Part shown: positions 56,917 through 64,000 of the stretch, piece after piece
How positions within the stretch are numbered: position 1 is the first letter of the stretch
How the letters are laid out: every line of letters begins with the position of its first letter
DNA from: Areca catechu
Lineage: Eukaryota; Streptophyta; Magnoliopsida; Arecales; Arecaceae
DNA: 64,000 bases
Assembly (NCBI GenBank): GCA_021397845.1
Contig: JAHSVC010000031.1
Coordinates: 2,852,001-2,916,000 of the forward strand
Reading direction: 5' to 3'
Translations under genes and position numbers: made by a program
Notes under the pieces: model-generated
What the model saw: only the letters and a program-made list of their open reading frames with translations
The model's database searches: none
Told to the model about the DNA's origin: nothing

Positions 56917-59900
56917 CCTCGTAGATCCCTATATATAGAAGAGGGAGGAGAAGAGAATTCGAGCCTAATGAAGAGTTTGAAGAAGAAGTTTATGAGGCCG
57001 GAATGAATTTGGTTGATGAGTATGAAGGAGAGGAAGAATCCACTGAGTCTGACCACTTAGGGGTTGTGAGATGCATCCTGTCCCAGACTAAAGTTCAGGA
57101 AGACTGGCGTAGGACTAACATCCTACAGACTTTCCTTAAACTAGGGGATAAGGTTTGTAAAATCATCATAGATAGTGGGAGCTGTGTAAATGCCATTTCT
57201 ACTAGCACTGTCAAAATGTTAGGCTTAACCCCAGTCCCCCACCCCAACCCCTATAAGGTTTCTTGGGTAGACTCTACCTCTATACCCATCCAGTCTAGAT
57301 GTCAGGTCCAAATCCAAATGCAATCCTATCAAGAGAAGATTTGGTGTGATGTCTTGCCCATGGGGGTGAGCAGTATAATTCTTGGAAGACCTTGGTTGTA
57401 TGATCATGATGCCACCCTCTTAGGAAAATCCAACACCTGTGTCTTTAGTTTCAATGGGAAGAAAATCACAATCCATTCAGTCCCTCCTAAGGACAAGGTA
57501 GCTAAAGGAACCAGTAAGGTTAGGGAAATGAAGACTGGAGTGAACCTAATTAGTGCCAAGGATCTAGAACAAGAAATTCATAGTGGTTCACCCATTTGGA
57601 TGTTGACTGCTAAGGAACTTAGGACTCCTACACCCTCAGAGCCTCTTCAGGAAGTTAAGCCTTTATTAGAAGAATTTGAGGATGTTTTTCCCGAGGATCT
57701 GCCAGACCACCTTCCACCTCTTAGGGATATTCAGCATTCCATAGATTTAGTCCCAGGAGCTACTTTACCCAACTTGCCCCATTATAGGATGAATCCATCT
57801 AGCATAAAGAACTGCAAAAGCAGGTTGGTGAATTGTTGAGGAAGGGGTTCATTAGAGAGAGTCTTAGCCCTTGTGCAGTCCCTGCACTTCTAACCCCGAA
57901 GAAGGATGGCACGTGGAGGATGTGTGTTGACAGTTGTGCCATCAATAAAATCACAATCAAGTATAGGTTCCCCATCCCTAGACTAGATGACATGCTTGAT
58001 ATGATGGCCGGTGCCATGGTTTTTTCTAAAATTGATCTCAAGAGCGGCTATCATCAGGTTAGGATTAGACCAGGGGATGAGTGGAAAACAACTCTTCAAA
58101 ACTAAGGATGGTCTCTTTGAATGGGTTGTTATGCCTTTTGGGTTGTCCAATGCCCCTAGTACTTTCATGAGGATTATGACCCAGGTACTTAGAGCTTTCA
58201 TAGGGAAGTTTGTAGTGGTCTATTTTGATGACATCCTGATCTATAGTAAGACCCCTGCAGATCACCTAGGCCACCATAGACAAGTCTGTCAAGTTTTGAG
58301 GAATGATAGTCTCTACGGTAATCTCAAAAAGTGTGAATTTATGACCAGTAGGATTATCTTCCTTGGATTTGTTGTAACCCCTGACGGCGTGGCTGCCGAT
58401 CCTGAAAAGATTAGGTCCATAGTAGAATGGCCAGAGCCGACCAGTGTGCATGAAGTCAGAAGTTTCCATGGCTTGGCTACCTTCTATAGGCGATTCATCA
58501 AGGGGTTTAGTACCGTAGTTGCTCCTATCACAAACTGCATTAGGAAGGGAGAATTTCAGTGGACCAAAGCAGCCCATAAAGCCATCCTAGATCTTAAGGA
58601 TAGGATGACCCAGGTACCCATTTTGAGACTACCGAACTTTTCAAAGGTATTTGAGGTTGCCTGTGATGCTTCAGGAGTAAGTATAGGTGGAGTCCTAAGC
58701 CAAGAGAACCATCCCGTAGCATTCTTTAGTGAAAAACTTAATGATGCTAAGCTTAGGTATTCTACCTATGATAAGGAATTTTACGCGGTAGTGCAAGCTT
58801 TGCGTTACTGGAGACATTATTTGCTACCGCAAGAATTTGTGCTATTTTCGGACCATGAGGCTCTTAGATTCTTGAATTCTCAGAAGAAGCTTAACCCTAG
58901 GCATGCCAAGTGGGTAGAGTATATCCAGTCCTATACTTTTATTTTGAAGCATAAGGCTGGGTCTGAAAATAAGGTAGCTGATGCCCTTAGTCGTCGATCT
59001 TTATTGTTGAATTCTGTTAAGGCTGAAGTCATAGGGTTTGAGCAAATCAAAGAAGAATATAAGTCGTGTCCGGATTTTAAGATTGTGTACCAGGATCTAA
59101 CTCAAGGACCATCTAGTGAACATAAGGATTATTCCCCTTTAGATGGCTTTCTGTTCTTTAAGAATAGGCTTTGCATCCCTAGAACCTCTCTTAGGGAATT
59201 CTTGATTTGGGAAACTCATGCTGGAGGTTTAGCTGGCCATTTCGGAAAAGATAAGACCACCCTGGCTATTGAAGACCATTTTTTCTGGCCTAGCTTAAAA
59301 AGAGATGTAGCACACATTGTGGCTAGGTGTCGGACCTGCGCTGTTGCCAAACAGCGAAAACAGAACACCGGCCTTTATACCCCACTCCCTGTCCCAGATC
59401 GTCCTTGGCAAGATGTGAGCATGGACTTTGTGTTAGGTTTGCCTAAGACCCAGAGGAGGCATGACTCTATCTGTGTTGTAGTAGACCATTTTCCAAGATG
59501 GCCCATTTCTTGCCTTGTTCCCAAACATTTGATGCGTCTAAGGTAGCCACCCTGTTCTTTAATGAGATAGTTCGACTCCATGGCCTACCCAAGACCATTG
59601 TTTCAGATAGGGATGTTCGGTTCACCAGCTATTTCTGGAAAACCCTTTGGCATAAGTTAGGGACGAAACTTAAGTTTTCAACTGCCTATCATCCCCAGAC
59701 TGACGGCCAAACCGAAGTAGTGAACCGTAGTTTAGGCAATCTGCTAAGGTGTCTTGTTGGTGAAAACATTAGGAACTGGGATTTGTACTTACCTAGAGCT
59801 GAATTTGCATATAATGACTCGGTCAATAGGTCTATGGGTAAGAGTCCATTTGAAATTGTGCATGGTTACAAACCCCACACACCTCTTGACCTAGCTCCTT

Positions 59901-60645
59901 TACCAGTCCACAACGGGTCTCCGAGTCTGCCGAAGTTTTTGCACAGCATATAAAAGACTTGCATAAAGAAATTCAAGCCAAAATAAATCTAAGTAATGAA
60001 ACTTATAAGAAATTGGCTGATTCTCAAAGGCGAGTCAAAACTTTTGACGAAGGAGACTATGTAATGATTAGGTTAAGGCCTGAACGGTTTCCTCCTGGAA
60101 CCGTTAGAAAGTTACATGCTAGGGAAGCTGGACCATTTAGAGTGGTAAAGAGAGTAGGATCCAATGCCTATGTGCTCGAGTTACCTCCAGAACTAGGCAT
60201 TAGCTCCACTTTCAACATTACAGACCTAATAGAGTATAGGGAGCCAGCTGTGATTCCCAGTGAGGCTTTTGAACCTAATCCTGCTCTTGAGAGTGAACCT
60301 GACCCTGTGTGTCCACCAACAAATTGGCCTGTGAGGAAAGAGCAGATTGAAAAGATCCTGGATGATCAGGTTATCTCTACTCGTAATCGAGGATACCAAA
60401 GATACCTGGTCCGCTGGCTAGGAAGGCCAGATTCTGATGACTCTTGGATCTCCCGAGAAGAATTACAAGAGCTGGACCCAGACCTCTTGGAGAGATACCA
60501 GAGCCAACTTGATCCATACTCGACAGGGTCGAGTTCCTCCCACCCTGGGAGAATTGGTGCGGGCACCAACTCAGAAGAAGACTTCAGAGCTCCATCTGGA
60601 TCTCTGATTAACCTTGCCCGAAGAATTAGAGTTTTTGGTTTGTAA
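56917..60645 (+). pseudogene. pol: pol of element C (PR-RT-RH-IN-chromodomain, frameshifted)
   Basis: Frames in order: 57003-57839 acidic linker, protease IIDSGS and start of RT; 57833-58105 RT; 58011-59546 with YFDD at 58221-58232, RNase H, integrase HHCC and first catalytic Asp; 59498-59953 integrase core; 59959-60645 GPF module and chromodomain (about 60340-60500). Breaks are single-base losses near 57801, 59488 and 59912 and a gain near 58090. One RT cysteine (DSCAIN for DSRAIN) is unusual. The last frame runs into the 3' LTR. Confidence 0.9.
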
Positions 60646-62169
60646 TAAGAGTTGACTAGATCAACTTAATTTAGCTTGAGTCTACATTACCTGCATTTTA
60701 TTTTGTTGAGTCATGTTGACTCAGTAGTGGACTAGGGCTTCAACCTGGGGTGTTACATTTTCTCTCAAGGCCTAACAAGTGGGCGCCACACTCCCAGCCA
60801 TACGCCTGAGTCCAGGGGGTGCCATATCTACATCCAGCAGCCTTTGGTCCCCACACCACAGATAGCAGCTTCCTTCTCTCATGCGCCAGTTGAGGAGAAA
60901 TCCACCAGGAGTCCACAAATCAAGGGGGCGGCCCAAGTCTTTCCCAAAAGAACCAATCTATGAAAGGGAAGAAATTCTCTTGGAGAGAACTTCAAGGAGG
61001 CGCCCACTACCTGCCAAAAATATCCAAAACAAAGATGGGAAGGGCCTTGACTTAGGGAGGAAGAAAATGAGGAGTCCAAAAGAGTTGATCCATGGAAGGA
61101 AAGAAATCCTCTCTTGAAGACCCAAGCAAGGAGGCGCCATCTACCTGCTTTTTATAACCCAAATCAAATTTTTTTGGTACCTTGGCCGACCATATGTGTA
61201 TGGATTGTCCTGATTTGTAGATCCCCTTTTTTAGTCCCACATGGGAAGATGTAAAACCCTACTCCCTTGTAAAGCCATATAAATTAAACCCTCTTGTAAG
61301 TTTAAAAAAATCAGATGAATGAAACCAAATTTTTTTGTGAGCAAACTTTGTGTTTTCTCTCTTCCGCACTTGCATCCAGGTGTTGAGCTCCATGAGGGAG
61401 TAAATCCGGGTTCCCCAGGAACCTTGAGGAGGTGTGAGATCTCCAAAACCCAAACCCTAGGTTAGCCACTCCACTCCCAAACCCTAGCCGCCCATCACCC
61501 CTCTCTTTCCACCAAGCCCTAGCCTATCCCACCTCTCACGGCCACCCTCTCCAAGTCCAGGCCGACCACCAGCATCCAGCTCCAGTCCGGATACTTAGCA
61601 ATTCTAAGAGAAAGTCAGATCAGCCTCCAGGAGAATCCTGATTTCAGCAACTTCAGCTTTTAAGTTCTTCAACCTGGTAAATCTTTTCTTGAGTATCTGA
61701 ATTCCATCACTTGTTCCTCTTCTTTCCCAGATCTTGAGTCCAGGAGAAGCCGACCAAACCACAGACCAGTATTGGAGGATCCATTGCGAAGATAGCCGAA
61801 TCCGAGGATCCAACAATCTGCTCGAGAGAGTTCTTCCACCCAAATTCTGAGAAGATCACTGTCTGGTTAGTAAACCATCTCTCCTCTCTATTTTTGTCCT
61901 GTTGAAAGTTCAAGCGAAACCCTAGGTCTGGGAGTTTCTCAACCCCCAGCGATCCGTTACTTCTGAACTACTCTGATAATTTAGTTTCATCTAAATTGTG
62001 CTTTCAATCATTACCTAGTTTCCTTCAACTTAGTTTAACTTTACTTTGAGTCAAAGCCAATTTCTGAAATATATAAAAAAAAAAATTAATCTTAATTTTT
62101 ACTTCCGCATACGCTTCTTTGTTCTTTGTTCTGCATCATTTTTGGTATCAGAGCTTTCGTGCTGCATCA
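60555..62169 (+). repeat. Element C 3' LTR
   Basis: 1615 bp, with the extension at 62139-62169 as in the 5' LTR. TATAAAT is at 61278-61284. Followed by GCCTC. Confidence 0.92.
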
Positions 62170-62174
62170 GCCTC
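62170..62174. repeat. Target-site duplication GCCTC, right copy (element C)
   Basis: Matches 53328-53332. Confidence 0.95.
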
Positions 62175-62748
62175 TTGAAGCTGGGGTGGCTGGTAGCCAT
62201 GTAGCAGGAATATTCCCTATTATCTTGCTTCTTTAGGGCTTGGGCTTGGCACCTGGGCTTATTTCTTTGGGCTAGGATGCAGATGGACCTCTGGAATCAT
62301 GGATGCCCTTATCTATGAATATACTTTTGCATCTGGAAGGGAATCTGGGCATCTAGAGGGCATCTGCAAGAAATCAGGATTTTCTGAATTTTCCTCCTAG
62401 GGTCTTCAAATCTTCAAGCTGGGTTGGACTTGGGCTATACTTCCATGTCTTCAATCTAGTTGGACTTGGTCTTCACTTGTATGATATAGTATTGAGTCTT
62501 CAGTATGCTTGGACAGGACTCAAAAAAATAAAATTAGCTCAACATGAGCTGACTAGCATTGGACAAAACTAGCTCAACATGAGCTGACTAGTACAGAACT
62601 GAAATAACAACTCAAAAGACTCAAATAACAACTAAAATGGACTCAGATGGGCTAAGCCCTTATTACAGATGGACTCATAAATTATTGATCAATTCATAGA
62701 GGGTTGAAAAGTCTCTATCTTATTTTGGTCCCTCCGGTGTCCCCATCA
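62175..62748 (-). repeat. H2 3' LTR, inner part
   Basis: Continues the LTR interrupted at 53332 and ends GTCCCCATCA on plus, next to the conserved 3' box at 62749-62781. Together the two parts give an LTR of about 1.45 kb. Confidence 0.88.
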
Positions 62749-63484
62749 ATTCTCCCGGGGTGTGAGGAAACTCGACCCTGTCGAGTGAAGATCAAGCTGG
62801 CTCACATATCTCTCGAGGAGGTCTAGGTTGAGGTGCTGCAAGTCCTCTCAAGAAATCCATGAATCGTCCGACTCTGGCCGGCCTTGCCATCGGACTAGGA
62901 AGTGTTGATAACCGTGGCCCCGGGTCATAATGGCTTGATCGTCCAGGATACGCTCAATCCGTTCTCCTCTCTCAGGCCAAATTTATTAGTGGACACTCTG
63001 GGTTAGGGTCACTCACAATGAAAAGGAATAGGTTCAAAAGCCTCACTAGGTATCGCTGTCGATTCCCTGTACTCAACCAGGTCTATAATATTGAAGGTAG
63101 GTCTAATGCCCAAATCCGAAGGCAATTCTAACACATAGGCATTTGATCCAACCTTCTTTAACACTTTAAAAGGTCCAGCTCTGCGAGCATGAAGCTTCTT
63201 TTAGGCCTATGCCTAACCAAGATAGAATCCACTACATCAAATTCTTTGATCCATCTTCGAGAATTAGCCAGTTTGTTTAAAATTAGTGTAGGTGGTGAAC
63301 ATGCTGGGCACATGCAGACTTCTAACGAATGATTCAAAGGACTCATACTATCACCTAACATACTTGACTATGCATTCCTATGGAAGGAAATCTTATTGAA
63401 CTCTTTGGATCTAAACCTAACAGATTATAGGTTCCCTAGGTTTGATCCTAGCTTGACATGCACATGAAAATTTACAGTGAACTC
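62749..63484 (-). pseudogene. H2 3' internal remnant: integrase C-terminus and chromodomain
   Basis: On minus it reads from the integrase remnant through LANSRRWIKEFDVVDSI to ELPSDLGIRPTFNIIDLVEY and a decayed chromodomain. It matches H1 18248-18865 and supplies the uninterrupted version of the A insertion site (single CATAG near 63368). Confidence 0.75.
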
Positions 63485-64000
63485 CTAGCAAATTCCAAAG
63501 ATATGCCAGAAGTAAGATGCAAACCTAACATGCGTGATGAATGCATGCAGTATGCTAATCTCAGTTAAATGCAATCTAATAATCCTAGAAATGTTGGCGG
63601 TGTCAGGAAAGGGCAGAAAATAGGAAGTGGGTTCAGAAGTAGTTTGGTAGGGTAGGGAAAAAGGTTCAAGGTTAGTTGGATAAAGTTCGATAAAAGAAGG
63701 CATGTCAAGGACTAATCCTAGACTAATGAGGCTAACCTTACGAGGTTGCGGTATATCTATGGGGTTTGCATAATGGAAAGATGGGTTACTAATCTCAGGG
63801 AAGAGGTCCTTAATGGGAACTATAGGAAGAGGATCATCCTGAGGGTACTGATTCAAAGAGATCAAGTCCTTAACAAATTCTTCTAGTTCTTGTATTTTAG
63901 GACTAGACTCTATATTTTGGCTCTCCTCTCTGGTTTCCTCGGGTAAGGCTCTAGTAGCAGTACCTAGATTCTCTTCCTCTATTTGTTCTTCCACTATAGC
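63485..64000 (-). CDS. H-specific ORF of H2, open at the window edge
   Basis: The minus frame is open from the right edge of the window to a stop at 63485, giving at least 170 codons. There is no ATG at its visible start (a GTG stands where H1 has ATG at 1531), so it probably continues from upstream. The N-terminal part is acidic (EEQIEEENLG, EETREESQ), followed by LISLNQYPQDDPLPIVPIKD and FHYANPIDIPQPRKVSL, then Pro/Phe/Tyr-rich sequence, and FASYFWHIFG derived from integrase at the end. I recognise no domain before the integrase piece. It is homologous to H1 1531-2040, where it is frameshifted. It may be a fused reading frame of a defective element or a leftover; its role is unknown. Confidence 0.5.
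   Translation of the reverse strand, partial: AIVEEQIEEENLGTATRALPEETREESQNIESSPKIQELEEFVKDLISLNQYPQDDPLPIVPIKDLFPEISNPSFHYANPIDIPQPRKVSLISLGLVLDMPSFIELYPTNLEPFSLPYQTTSEPTSYFLPFPDTANISRIIRLHLTEISILHAFITHVRFASYFWHIFGIC

Larger units (their letters stand above)
53333..62169 (+). mobile_element. Element C: full-length Ty3/gypsy chromovirus (A family)
   Basis: 8837 bp: 5' LTR 53333-54958, PBS 54963-54975, leader, gag-pol with chromodomain, 3' LTR 60555-62169, duplication GCCTC. The internal region is 5596 bases. It differs from A by a shorter gag N-terminal region (a deletion around 55960, where A has VTTTVAQFKEQV) and by a 31-bp extension at the LTR 3' end. It inserted into the LTR of H2, after H2 arrived. 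Confidence 0.93.

Overview
This window looks like plant nuclear DNA made almost entirely of nested LTR retrotransposons. Every element with a readable primer-binding site (PBS) uses the motif TGGTATCAGAGC(C), complementary to the 3' end of plant initiator tRNA-Met. The coding remnants are chromodomain-bearing Ty3/gypsy and Ty1/copia gag-pol. I see no host gene, tRNA, rRNA or CRISPR array. The species cannot be told from the sequence. No element present has an unbroken gag-pol frame.

Layout, outermost first. (1) A Ty1/copia element, here called D (+ strand), is the substrate: 5' LTR 20323-22457, PBS 22459, leader, decayed gag-pol 23889-26867, RNase H tail and 3' LTR from 28281 on. (2) Family H, a Ty3/gypsy family with LTRs of about 1.4 kb, inserted into D several times: H1 (+; 1-2155 and 18248-20322) in the D 5' LTR, a solo LTR (26868-28280, duplication AGCTG) in the D RNase H, and H2 (-; 52454 to the window end, interrupted) in the D 3' LTR. 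(3) The segment between the two H LTRs inside D was then amplified into an array of about 2.51-kb units (28281-41280, last unit continued at 51781-52453). Each unit is D tail + D 3'-LTR part + one H LTR with mismatched flanks, which is the mark of unequal LTR-LTR recombination. (4) Later insertions: A (2156-18242, duplication CATAG) in H1, a tandem LTR-internal-LTR-internal-LTR structure; B (-; 41281-51780, duplication ACTGC), a full-length coding member of family H, in array unit 6; C (53333-62169, duplication GCCTC), a relative of A, in the H2 LTR; and F (-; 45089-46863, duplication ATAAT), a 1.8-kb non-coding element, in the B reverse transcriptase.

A, B and C encode gag with CCHC zinc knuckles, protease, RT, RNase H, integrase and a C-terminal chromodomain (chromovirus-type; I suspect Galadriel-like but cannot prove it). 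H1 and H2 are defective relatives of B. H1 carries a Pro/Tyr/Arg-rich repeat protein in place of capsid, both carry an unrecognised segment in place of most of pol, and both would need proteins from an element such as B.

The most unusual signal is in the untranslated leaders. The copia element D and the gypsy elements A and C share two structured blocks in the same order: a 93-96-base Y-shaped fold with compensatory base changes, and a second multi-hairpin block that is also present in B and H1.
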